The notes below the pieces were generated by a model, which had not been told where the DNA came from, did not search any database, and was given only the letters and a program-made list of their open reading frames with translations. Positions 7,912-15,954 of a stretch of DNA of 64,000 nt are shown here, one piece after another. A program made the position numbers and the translations under genes. This stretch comes from Marinobacter sp. ELB17 (GTDB lineage: Bacteria > Pseudomonadota > Gammaproteobacteria > Pseudomonadales > Oleiphilaceae), in the NCBI RefSeq assembly GCF_000169375.1, contig NZ_AAXY01000004.1:62001-126000 (forward strand), written 5' to 3'. How positions within the stretch are numbered: position 1 is the first letter of the stretch; each line of letters opens with the position of its first letter.

Positions 7912-9420
7912 GTGCCTGGTCAACACATAACCAACCGACAAGAGGAGCTGTGCATGCAGCACCGACAAAATGGCGCAAGCCAAGAAGTAGCTGCCGCCAA
8001 GGCAGGCGTTTCTGTCCGATCTGGGCGACGCATCGAGACATCAGCACAAAAACCCTGCCTTGACACCGAGCGGCAATGGCGTACCCGAGAAGATCCACTG
8101 GATGCGGTTTGGGAAACAGAGTTGCTCCATCTGTTAGAAAATGAGCCTAAGCTGACCGGTACAACTCTGCTTGATTATCTGCAAGAGCATTACCCTGAGC
8201 ACTACGATCAGACCATTCTGCGCACCCTGCAACGCCGTGTGAAGCTCTGGCGGGCGCTACACGGGCCGGAACGCGAGGTCATTTTTCGCCAGCAGGCGGT
8301 TGTGGCGCAACAGGGGTTTTCTGATTTTACCCACCCCGACAACCCGGTTACGATTCAATCCAAGACCTTTCCACACCTGCTCTATCAATTTCGATTGGCC
8401 TACAGCGGTTGGCGCTCGGTTACCGTCGTTCAAGGTGGTGAGAGTTATGCGGCTCTGGCGGCGGGCTTGCAGCGAGCCTTACAACAGGTGGGTGGCAGTC
8501 CCATTGAGCACCGCACCGACAGCTTAAGCGCGGCACGCAATAACCGTCAAAACGTGTGGACTGAGGCTTACAGCGAGCTGTGCCAGCATTACCGCATGAC
8601 ACCCACTCGCAATAATCTGGGGCAGTCCCATGAAAACGGCGTGGTGGAGTGCGCCAATGGCTCGCTCAAGAAACGCTTGGCACAACAGTTGTTATTGCGC
8701 GGTCACAGTGACTTCGACGGTGTTGCGCACTATCAGGCTTTTATTGATCGCGTTGTCGACAAGCTCAATCAGCGCAACCGATCGCGCGCGCTTGAAGAGC
8801 AGGCGGCCTTGCAGCCTCTGCCGGAGTTTACGGCGGCCGAGTATCAGACCCTCCACCTTAAGGTGACGCGCAGCTCAACGATCGAAGTCCGGCGCGTTGT
8901 TTACACCGTGCCATCGCGGCTGATTGGAGAGTCGGTACAAATCCGGTTGCACCACGACAAGCTGGTGCTGTTCGTCGGACAGCAGCCGGCACTGACATTA
9001 CCGCGCATTTACCCCAAACCTGGCGAGAATCGCGCCCGCAGCGTCAATTACCGGCACGTTATCCGCTCGCTGGCCTCGAAGCCGCAGGCCTTCCGTTACT
9101 CTCAGTTGCGTGATGACTTACTCCCGGACGACAACTACCGTCAACTCTGGCAGCTTGCGGATACGCACCTTGAAGCCCGAGAAGCCTGCAAATGGATCGT
9201 GACAACATTGCGACTGGCCTTCGAGTACGATGATGAACAGTCGCTGGGGGAGGATCTGCTGATTGAGGCCCAAGCAGGCCGGTTCGCGTCCATTACCGAG
9301 ATTCAGTCACGCTACCTTCGCGGCAACCCAGACCTCAAGTGCTCTGCATCAAGCCAACACACCTTAGTGAGCTACGACGAGCTACTGTCCTCGATCAACA
9401 GTCAGGAGGCACAGATATGA
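7912..9420 (+). CDS. istA: IS21-family transposase IstA
   Basis: A 502-residue transposase is read from GTG 7912, 94 bp inside the left end of the IS. It has an N-terminal helix-turn-helix region (residues 8-40), then an integrase-like catalytic core with EHRTDSLSAARNN and HENGVVECANGSLKKRL, the latter supplying the Glu of the DDE triad. A beta-barrel C-terminal part follows (VYTVPSRLIGESVQIRLHHD). It cuts and joins the element ends. It overlaps istB by the 4-bp ATGA, which couples their translation. No frameshift or stop is visible, so it is likely active. Confidence 0.93.
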   Translation: MPGQHITNRQEELCMQHRQNGASQEVAAAKAGVSVRSGRRIETSAQKPCLDTERQWRTREDPLDAVWETELLHLLENEPKLTGTTLLDYLQEHYPEHYDQTILRTLQRRVKLWRALHGPEREVIFRQQAVVAQQGFSDFTHPDNPVTIQSKTFPHLLYQFRLAYSGWRSVTVVQGGESYAALAAGLQRALQQVGGSPIEHRTDSLSAARNNRQNVWTEAYSELCQHYRMTPTRNNLGQSHENGVVECANGSLKKRLAQQLLLRGHSDFDGVAHYQAFIDRVVDKLNQRNRSRALEEQAALQPLPEFTAAEYQTLHLKVTRSSTIEVRRVVYTVPSRLIGESVQIRLHHDKLVLFVGQQPALTLPRIYPKPGENRARSVNYRHVIRSLASKPQAFRYSQLRDDLLPDDNYRQLWQLADTHLEAREACKWIVTTLRLAFEYDDEQSLGEDLLIEAQAGRFASITEIQSRYLRGNPDLKCSASSQHTLVSYDELLSSINSQEAQI

Positions 9421-10172
9421 CAGGCTCTGTCGCTTTACTGTTAAAAGAACTCCGTCTGCCGGCCTTCCACCGTCATTACCAATCGCTCTGGGAAACCGCC
9501 ATTGAGAAGAACTGGTCACACACCGATTACCTAGCGGCATTGTGTGAGTACGAGCTCTCAGACCGCTACCAGCGCCGGACCCAGAAGTGGGTACGCGAGG
9601 CAAAACTTGCCGCCAACAAGACCTTCTCAGCGCTTGATCAAAGCGCGTTCAGCCGCCCCTGCAACACCGCACTGGCAAGGCTGCAACAAGACAGTGACTG
9701 GGCACACCATGCCGACAATGTGCTGTTGATTGGCCCCAGCGGCACTGGCAAAACCCATATCGCTAATGCACTGGGTCATCAACTCACCGAACAGGGGGTA
9801 CGCTGCAAACTGTTCCCTGCCATAGCGCTGGTTCAGCACTTACAACAGGCCAAGCGCGATCTCGACTTGATGACAGCCATGACACGGCTGGATAAATACA
9901 GGGTCATCATCATCGATGACATCGGTTATGTAAAAAAGACGGATGCAGAAACCCAGGTACTGTTCGAGTTCATCGCCCATCGCTATGAGAGTGGCAGTCT
10001 AATCGTCACAGCCAACCAACCATTTAGTGAGTGGGATCAAATCTTCCCAGACAGCATGATGACTGTAGCGGCCATAGACCGGCTGATACACCACGCAACT
10101 ATTATCGAATTAGAGGGGGAAAGTTACCGAAGACAGCAGCATCTCAAGCAGGCTGCAAAGAGTAAGAAGTAA
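9417..10172 (+). CDS. istB: IS21-family helper ATPase IstB
   Basis: This 251-residue AAA+ ATPase is read from the ATG at 9417, which overlaps the istA stop and has AGGAGG nearby. Walker A is LLIGPSGTGKTH and Walker B is VIIIDDIGYV; a sensor-like TANQPFSEW follows. IstB selects target DNA and activates IstA. The frame is open further upstream, but that part overlaps istA and has no family similarity. Complete by length and motifs. Confidence 0.94.
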   Translation: MTGSVALLLKELRLPAFHRHYQSLWETAIEKNWSHTDYLAALCEYELSDRYQRRTQKWVREAKLAANKTFSALDQSAFSRPCNTALARLQQDSDWAHHADNVLLIGPSGTGKTHIANALGHQLTEQGVRCKLFPAIALVQHLQQAKRDLDLMTAMTRLDKYRVIIIDDIGYVKKTDAETQVLFEFIAHRYESGSLIVTANQPFSEWDQIFPDSMMTVAAIDRLIHHATIIELEGESYRRQQHLKQAAKSKK

Positions 10173-10309
10173 GACCACCCAACCGGCCATCATAGTTGTC
10201 GCGGACCGGACAGGATAGTTGACGCCGAACATCTGCCATTTCTGGGCATCAGATGATGTAAATTACGCTCGTTGCCTGCCGTCGATTCAGACAAGTAACG
10301 CCAGCATTC

Positions 10310-10822
10310 CTATTGTTTTTCCTGCTTCTTCGGTCGCAGAGTCTGCCCGCTTATCGATTTTAGTAATCCCGCTAGTGATGCTTCCTCGTCAACATTGTGG
10401 TCAATGCCATGTTTGTCCTTCCAGCGGTCGCGGTTTCGGTTCTTCAACCAAAATATCGCGGCTGTCGGGTCTGGTGGATAGTGCTTAACGTACTCGGTCT
10501 CGATTATCTCCCCATTTACCGCTCTAATATCAACGGCTTTGTGAGAGTAGCCAATCGCCCTGTCTCTCAGCGCAGCTTCAACCAGTGAAGTGTCGTACTG
10601 ATCTTTTCCATCTTTTAGGGCTAAAACCAAATCTTCGTGCTTTTTTTTCCAGTTATTCAGGGTTTGTACGGTAACACTGAAGAAATCAGCAATTTGTTCG
10701 TCTGTTCCCCCCATTATGCCCAGCTTTCTAGCCTGCTCTGCGTATTCCGGCTTGTAGAGCGTTTTGGGCTTTGTATTGCCCTTTGCACCCTTCGCGTATT
10801 GGTTGCCTTTATGTGCTGCCAT
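10310..10822 (-). CDS. Phage terminase small subunit-like protein
   Basis: This 170-residue protein has a basic N-terminus (KGNQYAKGAKGNTKPK) and a helix-turn-helix (DEQIADFFSVTVQTLNNWKK, residues 41-60). A region GYSHKAVDIRAVNGEIIETE is followed by KHYPPDPTAAIFWLKNRNRDRWKDK, the characteristic C-terminal pattern of one phage terminase small subunit family. Such proteins recognise the packaging site and hand DNA to the large subunit. No large subunit, portal or capsid gene is in the element. In phage satellites a lone small subunit can redirect helper packaging; whether that applies here is unknown. The ribosome site is weak. Confidence 0.72.
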   Translation of the reverse strand: MAAHKGNQYAKGAKGNTKPKTLYKPEYAEQARKLGIMGGTDEQIADFFSVTVQTLNNWKKKHEDLVLALKDGKDQYDTSLVEAALRDRAIGYSHKAVDIRAVNGEIIETEYVKHYPPDPTAAIFWLKNRNRDRWKDKHGIDHNVDEEASLAGLLKSISGQTLRPKKQEKQ

Positions 10823-10877
10823 TGGGTCCCCCTAAACCGCTAATGCGACTATCAGTAATACGGTGTACTCGACGTCG

Positions 10878-10997
10878 TTAAGCTTGAGCTATCCGTGACT
10901 TACTGACAATCAGCCTTTGGGCTCCGTCTGCCAGGGCGGCGGGTTTGAGCTTTTGGGGTTGGTCGCCGATGCGTCCGGCGTCTTGTTCGGTCGCCAT
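10878..10997 (-). CDS. Possible 39-residue remnant or small protein
   Basis: An open frame runs from ATG 10997 to TAA 10878, beginning MATEQDAGRIGDQPQK and ending with a basic segment. The composition looks protein-like, but there is no clear ribosome site and I recognise no family. It lies between the higA gene and the terminase-like gene, in their orientation, and could be the remnant of a longer phage gene. Confidence 0.25.
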   Translation of the reverse strand: MATEQDAGRIGDQPQKLKPAALADGAQRLIVSKSRIAQA

Positions 10998-11085
10998 GAA
11001 GTTAAATTTCTATTGCTGAAATAAACTGCAGTTGAGCCCATAGTTTGAATGACCTGTAGTTCTGGCAGCCGTTAGCAAACTCACA

Positions 11086-12276
11086 TCAGAAGCTGATTTT
11101 TTCTCTGAATAGCTTCCCAAAAAGCATGTGGTCGCCGGATTCATGACGCAATCTGCCTGCAATAATGCAAGGCGAGATGTTGAGGTCTCGGGCAAGAGCT
11201 CGAATGCTGCTCGGGTCTGTCGGTTTCTGGCTTTCCCATATTTCGGAAGGCATTAGCGCATTCTGAGCCAGTGCGTCAGCTTCGTCTTCCCTCTCGTCGT
11301 TACTCCTCGCTTTAAGATCGTCTATAAACCAAGTCTCTGTTTCATCCAGATGAAGAGCAACATGTGAAAGCTCGTGCATGAGCGTGAACCAGAAATTGTC
11401 GAGCCTGGCGTGTCTGAGCGTCATCGCAATTACTGGATTGCCGTTCGCGGCAATACACACCGCCCCGTCAAGATAGGTTTTTGGCAGGTGAGGTTCTATA
11501 ACAAGATGAATGCCCGTTCTATTCAAGTATTCAATCGCAAGCTGCGGGCCTTTTTCCGACCATGACAGTTGAGCAAGAGTTTTCAGCCAAGCTAGGCTAA
11601 CTGTCCCTTTTTTGTACGCGATGGGTAATCTCTGCTCTTGAGCTTTGTGGAGTACACGAGCCTGCCAGGCCCACAGTGCGTATGGGTCTGTTACTTTGTC
11701 GTTAGAACGCAGATGCGCGGTGGTACGGAGCATCGCCGGTTTGAGTTCAAAACCGCCCGGAATACCCTTCAATAACTTGCTTACCCACTCAGAGGCATAC
11801 TCTCTCAACTCCTGGAGCGAGCCGTTGAAGCCCTCGAAATACCCTCTTTTTCGCATCACGCTCAGAGGGAATGCCTGCCAGTCGATATCCTGGCTGTTTG
11901 CGGTTTCTTGTGACACATCTCGAATGAGTACGTCGGCTGGGATTCCAAGGCCGTCAGTGAGTCGACGAATCATGTTGAGGCTCAGGTTGCGGGTGCCGTT
12001 CAGTACCTCGGTGACCTTGGATGCGGAGCCAATGTAAGGAATCAGGTCTTTCTTCTTGAGGCCCTGCTGATCCATACGGAAACAGATGGCGTCCAGAGGG
12101 CCCGGCACATCAATCGGGAATTCTTTCCGCTCATAGCGTTCTACTAACAGTGCCAGTAAATCCAGCTCATCAGCGTCTTGACTACCCGGCTGAGGATCAG
12201 CATCCATGAGACCCATGACACGGGCCATAGCCTGTTCATGTTCCTCCGGAGTCTTGATGATTTTGATGTGACCCAT
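11086..12276 (-). CDS. HigA-type antitoxin fused to an ImmA/IrrE metalloprotease domain
   Basis: This is a 396-residue protein. Residues 1-120 form a HigA-like antitoxin with a Cro/C1-type helix-turn-helix (MDQQGLKKKDLIPYIG, then SKVTEVLNGTRNLSL). The C-terminal part is an ImmA/IrrE-type zinc protease domain with HELSH at 301-305 and downstream acidic residues (DEREDEADALAQNALMP) supplying a further metal ligand. Usual HigA proteins are about 100-140 residues. The gene follows higB by 12 bp. HigA proteins neutralise HigB and repress the operon. ImmA-type proteases cleave phage and ICE repressors. A protease that can remove its own repressor is an inference worth testing. Confidence 0.83.
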   Translation of the reverse strand: MGHIKIIKTPEEHEQAMARVMGLMDADPQPGSQDADELDLLALLVERYERKEFPIDVPGPLDAICFRMDQQGLKKKDLIPYIGSASKVTEVLNGTRNLSLNMIRRLTDGLGIPADVLIRDVSQETANSQDIDWQAFPLSVMRKRGYFEGFNGSLQELREYASEWVSKLLKGIPGGFELKPAMLRTTAHLRSNDKVTDPYALWAWQARVLHKAQEQRLPIAYKKGTVSLAWLKTLAQLSWSEKGPQLAIEYLNRTGIHLVIEPHLPKTYLDGAVCIAANGNPVIAMTLRHARLDNFWFTLMHELSHVALHLDETETWFIDDLKARSNDEREDEADALAQNALMPSEIWESQKPTDPSSIRALARDLNISPCIIAGRLRHESGDHMLFGKLFREKISF

Positions 12277-12288
12277 GATTTTTAGCCC

Positions 12289-12573
12289 CTAAAATTGCTT
12301 TTTATCGTATTCAGCGTGAGTGCCCACCCACTCCACCACCACAATGCCGTTCTGATAGCGGACTTTCACAACGAGTCGGTAATCATTGCCTTTGATATTG
12401 AAAATAGTCCGATTGTCTGCAAGAAAATCTGCACTGCGATAGCGGTTCTTGATGTCTTGTGGGGTCTGCCAGGATGCCCTCTCAGCTTCATCAACCCATG
12501 CTTCCAGCGGTTTTCTGGATGAAGCATGCTTGCGAATGCAATGGTAAATTTTTTCTCTTCCTAAGATTTTCAT
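12289..12573 (-). CDS. higB: HigB-family mRNA interferase toxin
   Basis: This 94-residue toxin of the HigB (RelE-like fold) family starts with ATG at 12573. Family features include the N-terminal LxGREKIYHCIRKH region, the central basic SADFLADNRTIFNI strand, and the ending HAEYDKKQF with the conserved His and Tyr. HigB cleaves mRNA on translating ribosomes. It is the first gene of the pair; the antitoxin gene follows. No strong ribosome site is seen, and the leader from the predicted promoter is only about 20 nt. Stabilisation of the element is a probable role. Confidence 0.88.
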   Translation of the reverse strand: MKILGREKIYHCIRKHASSRKPLEAWVDEAERASWQTPQDIKNRYRSADFLADNRTIFNIKGNDYRLVVKVRYQNGIVVVEWVGTHAEYDKKQF

Positions 12574-12584
12574 AAGCTAGAAAG

Positions 12585-12626
12585 TTCCCTTTGTGGGAAT
12601 TATAGAGTTTGTTTCCAAAAAGGGAA
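12585..12626 (-). promoter_or_regulatory. higBA promoter with two operator palindromes
   Basis: Two copies of the palindrome TTYCC-N5-GGGAA lie at 12585-12599 and 12612-12626, with centres 27 bp apart. On the minus strand a -10 box TATAAT (12599-12604) lies between them and a weak -35 TTCCCT (12621-12626) lies in the upstream copy, with a 16-bp spacer. The arrangement fits autorepression by the HigA helix-turn-helix domain. Sites are seen; the binding protein is inferred. Confidence 0.75.
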
Positions 12627-12690
12627 GTTCCGAGTAGTTATAAGGACAGCGCAGGCTATTCCAGTATCTACCGTTAAGCGGTATAAACAG

Positions 12691-14421
12691 TTAATCAAGA
12701 GCGGCCGCTACAACGGTATTGGCCAGTTGGCAGCGGGTTTCGCTGGCCTGGTTCAGGCGCTGCTTGAGCTGGTCGCAGAGGGCCATGAGTTCGTCGACTT
12801 TTTGAACAATGCGTTTCTGTTCAGCGAGAGGAGCGATAGGAACCTCAATTGAATCCCACTTTGAACGATTGATAATCGGGGTGGCAGACCCAGTAGCTTT
12901 TGCAAGAACGGCATTTTGGAAGAAGTCTGCTTTGAGTGTGGCTAACAGATAGTCTGGTTCTATGAGGACTGGGCGAACTTTATTGAGCTGCTGGTTGAAC
13001 CCACAACGTTCTGTGATTTTGGCAGTCTTACCAATGGATCCACCAATACATACAGTCATGATGTCCCCAGGAATAGCTTCTTCTGACAACGATAGTCCAT
13101 CTTCAGACAAGAACTTTTCCGGGGCGAGAATTTCCCCTGACCCTGTAACTTGGCCAGGCCCCAGAAAGGGGATGTTGCCTGAAAAAAAGTTCGGAACTTT
13201 GGTACTGGGTGTTTTACCAGTCGAAGTGAATCCAGTATTGAAAAGAGAAGTCCATAACCAACTTTTTGGAATATCGAACGGTTTAACCTCCGCCGATATT
13301 TCACATGGTGCTTTTTGCGTCCTTTTTCTTTTCTGTCTTTGGGCTTTCTCCATCGAAACTCTCACGATTAACTCCGCAGCTGACTCATCCACCGGGTTCT
13401 GCTCCACCAACCGCCCCATCACCGCCAGCTGCAGAACAGTCTGCTTGAGCTTGTCGATGCTCTGTTCGGTGGTGAACAGGGTGTCGAAGTGGGCGGCGAG
13501 GCGGGCCCAGTTGTCGGCAAGTTCGGTGGCGTTTTCGGATTGGGTGAGGGTGCCGAGCAAGGTGTCCACGAGTGTTTCGTGGGCTTTAAGCTGATCGCTG
13601 CTTTGCTGTTCCAGCCGGTCGCAGAGGGCCATGAGTTCATCGACTTTTTGGACGATGCGGTGTTGTTCTTCCGTGGGTGGAAGTGGAACCGGAATAGACT
13701 CCCATTTACCTTTATTTAGTATTGATATGGTGGTACTTGAAGATTTTTCCCACGCTGCTTTTTGAAAATATGGTGATTTGAGACAGAGCAATAAAAATCG
13801 TGATGTCTCCAGTATGTACGGAGTTATAGAGTTGATTTGCTGGTTGAATGTGCTCTGCCGTTCAATCAGCCCGCATTTGCCGATAGTACCAATGCAGACC
13901 ATTAGGATTGATTCTTTCTGGGCCCATTTCCCCAGCGCAGACTTCCCAGCCTCAGTTAGTCCCTCGTTCTCATAGCGGACGTCACCATTCTCCGAAATGT
14001 CTCCCGGTTTGAGAAAGGGAATATCACTACCGAAAAATTCACTCTTTGATTTGGAGGGAGTGGAGCCTGTTTGTGTATATCCAAGAGCTCCGAGCGCCTG
14101 CCAGCTCCAAGCTTTGGGAATACTAAACGGGTAGTCTGCTTCGGGCACATTAATTATCGCTTTCGGCTTCTTTATTCTCCCCGAGATTACAAGCGCCGCT
14201 TTTTCAGCTTCTATGTTAGCGATAAGCGTGGAACTTGGCTTACTGGTTGAGCTTTGAGTTATCAGCTTTCCCCGAACTGCCAACTCCAAAATCAGCTCCC
14301 GCAGTTTCTTAATGCCAGTTAGCCCAATCTTGCTATTACTTCCTCGCCCACGAGTAGATTTCTGAGTGACCGCTCCCGTCCACAGGTCCAAGTGCTCAGT
14401 AATCAGCTCATCCGCACTCAC
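12691..14421 (-). CDS. hsdS: Type I restriction-modification specificity subunit HsdS
   Basis: This 576-residue specificity subunit is coupled to hsdM by an ATGA overlap. Two target recognition domains are each followed by a near-identical helix: EEQHRIVQKVDELMALCDRL in the middle and AEQKRIVQKVDELMALCDQL at the end. Both domains share the pattern of a GSTPSK/GKTPST turn, IPFLKPGDI/IPFLGPGQV and FNQQIN/FNQQLN. The helix-encoding DNA repeats (12771-12822 and 13617-13668) are about 88% identical by eye and could recombine. It belongs to the complete hsdR-hsdM-hsdS system of the element. Confidence 0.94.
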   Translation of the reverse strand: MSADELITEHLDLWTGAVTQKSTRGRGSNSKIGLTGIKKLRELILELAVRGKLITQSSTSKPSSTLIANIEAEKAALVISGRIKKPKAIINVPEADYPFSIPKAWSWQALGALGYTQTGSTPSKSKSEFFGSDIPFLKPGDISENGDVRYENEGLTEAGKSALGKWAQKESILMVCIGTIGKCGLIERQSTFNQQINSITPYILETSRFLLLCLKSPYFQKAAWEKSSSTTISILNKGKWESIPVPLPPTEEQHRIVQKVDELMALCDRLEQQSSDQLKAHETLVDTLLGTLTQSENATELADNWARLAAHFDTLFTTEQSIDKLKQTVLQLAVMGRLVEQNPVDESAAELIVRVSMEKAQRQKRKRTQKAPCEISAEVKPFDIPKSWLWTSLFNTGFTSTGKTPSTKVPNFFSGNIPFLGPGQVTGSGEILAPEKFLSEDGLSLSEEAIPGDIMTVCIGGSIGKTAKITERCGFNQQLNKVRPVLIEPDYLLATLKADFFQNAVLAKATGSATPIINRSKWDSIEVPIAPLAEQKRIVQKVDELMALCDQLKQRLNQASETRCQLANTVVAAALD

Positions 14422-15902
14422 GCATCACCCCCAGCGCTTCGATCACTAAGAGCCTCGGCTAAAATGTCCCGCAGCTGATTGCGAATTTCCTGAACTTCAG
14501 CTTGCCGCTGTTCGTATTTGGCCAGCAATTCATCCGGGTCGTGATTAACCAGTTCGCCCTGGTGCGGATTCTTTATATCCAGGTTGTAGTTGCGAGCCTT
14601 GATGTCATCGATAGACACCTTCCACGCCTGCTCGGTTTCCTCCCGGCTGGTAAAGCCGTCGGCTTCGCTGCCCCACCAGTTGATTTCCGTCTGGAACTCT
14701 TCGAATCGCATGGGTTTGGTTTTGTTGTAGCTTTTCACGCCGTCCGGGTAGGGGTGTTCGTAGTACCACACGTTTTCGGTGGGCTTGCCCTTGGTGAAGA
14801 ACAACAAGTTGGTCTTGATGCCTGTGTACGGGCTAAACACACCGTTGGGCAAGCGCACGATGGTGTGCAGGTTGCACTCGTTCAGCAGCTTTTCTTTCAG
14901 GCGGGTTTTCATGCCTTCACCGAATAAGAAACCGTCTGGTAGCACCACGGCAGCGCGGCCGCCGTTGCGCAGCAGATGGATAAATAGGGTCATGAACAGG
15001 TCGGCGGTTTCCCGTGTGCGGAAAGCCGCAGGAAAGTTGGTTTCTATGCCGTCTTCTTCCATGCCGCCAAAGGGCGGGTTGGCGATGATGATGTCTACCC
15101 GTTCTTTCGGGCCCCAGCTGATAAGCGGGCGGGCCAGGGTGTTGTCATGTTTGATCTGGTCTGGCACTTCTATGCCGTGCAGTATCAGGTTGGTGGTGGC
15201 CAGCAGGTGGGGCAGGGGCTTTTTCTCTACGCCGATGATGGTGCGTTGCAGCGTCTGCTCGTCTTGCGGTGTTTGCACATAGCGTGTGCGCTTGTGGTCG
15301 ATGGTACAGGTTAAAAAGCCACCTGTGCCACAGGCAGGGTCCATCACTTTTTCTTCCAGCTTCGGGTCTACCCGATTCACCATGAATTGAGTAACAGCGC
15401 GAGGTGTATAGAACTCACCGGCGTTGCCCGCGCTTTGCAGGTCTTTGAGGATTTGTTCGTACATATCGCCAAGCTCGTGGCGCTCGGCGGATTTGTTGAA
15501 ATTTACGCCGCTTTGTAACTTGTTGATCACCTGGCGCATCAGCTGGCCGGATTTCATGTAGTTGTAGGCATCTTCAAATACATTGCGGATAACCACGCCG
15601 CGGTAATCGTCGCCGGCGGGCTCCAGGTTTTGCAGGCCGGTGAACAGGGTGTTATCAATGAAGTCTTTTAGATCGTCGCCAGTCATGCCTTCCGGGTCGG
15701 CGGCCCAATTGCGCCAGCGTAGTTGCTCTGGAAGCGGGGATTTGTAGTCGTCGTAGAAGACTTCCCATTCCTGTTCGCGGTCGTCAAAAATCTTCAGGAA
15801 TAGCATCCACACCAGCTGGCCTATGCGTTGGGCGTCGCCGTCCACGCCAACGTCTTTGCGCATGATGTCCTGAATGGATTTGATGGTGCTGCTGATAGAC
15901 AT
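14418..15902 (-). CDS. hsdM: Type I restriction-modification DNA N6-adenine methyltransferase HsdM
   Basis: This is a 494-residue adenine methyltransferase. It has an N-terminal HsdM helical domain, then the S-adenosylmethionine motif MDPACGTGGFL (187-197) and the catalytic NPPF (275-278) in IIIANPPFGG. It ends in a helical tail that contacts HsdS. It lies 52 bp after hsdR and overlaps hsdS by 4 bp, so the three genes form one transcription unit. It differs clearly in sequence from the hsdM at 4089-5801, so the two systems should methylate different sites. Confidence 0.95.
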   Translation of the reverse strand: MSISSTIKSIQDIMRKDVGVDGDAQRIGQLVWMLFLKIFDDREQEWEVFYDDYKSPLPEQLRWRNWAADPEGMTGDDLKDFIDNTLFTGLQNLEPAGDDYRGVVIRNVFEDAYNYMKSGQLMRQVINKLQSGVNFNKSAERHELGDMYEQILKDLQSAGNAGEFYTPRAVTQFMVNRVDPKLEEKVMDPACGTGGFLTCTIDHKRTRYVQTPQDEQTLQRTIIGVEKKPLPHLLATTNLILHGIEVPDQIKHDNTLARPLISWGPKERVDIIIANPPFGGMEEDGIETNFPAAFRTRETADLFMTLFIHLLRNGGRAAVVLPDGFLFGEGMKTRLKEKLLNECNLHTIVRLPNGVFSPYTGIKTNLLFFTKGKPTENVWYYEHPYPDGVKSYNKTKPMRFEEFQTEINWWGSEADGFTSREETEQAWKVSIDDIKARNYNLDIKNPHQGELVNHDPDELLAKYEQRQAEVQEIRNQLRDILAEALSDRSAGGDA

Positions 15903-15954
15903 AGGTAATGCATTCCTGAGATGTCAAAAATAGGGGGGTCACGAAAGCCGGTGA

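Larger units (their letters stand above)
7818..10231 (+). mobile_element. IS21-family insertion sequence, intact
   Basis: The ends are TGTTCGGCG at 7818 and its inverted copy ending at 10231. Imperfect inverted similarity extends about 55 bp inward and contains repeated CGACAA/GGCCGGTTGGGTG blocks, typical of IS21 multiple terminal repeats. A 6-bp duplication TCTGCC flanks it (7812-7817 and 10232-10237). It encodes IstA and IstB with overlapping frames. Length is 2414 bp. Intact ends, genes and target duplication indicate a fairly recent insertion into a non-coding spot of the element. Confidence 0.93.
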
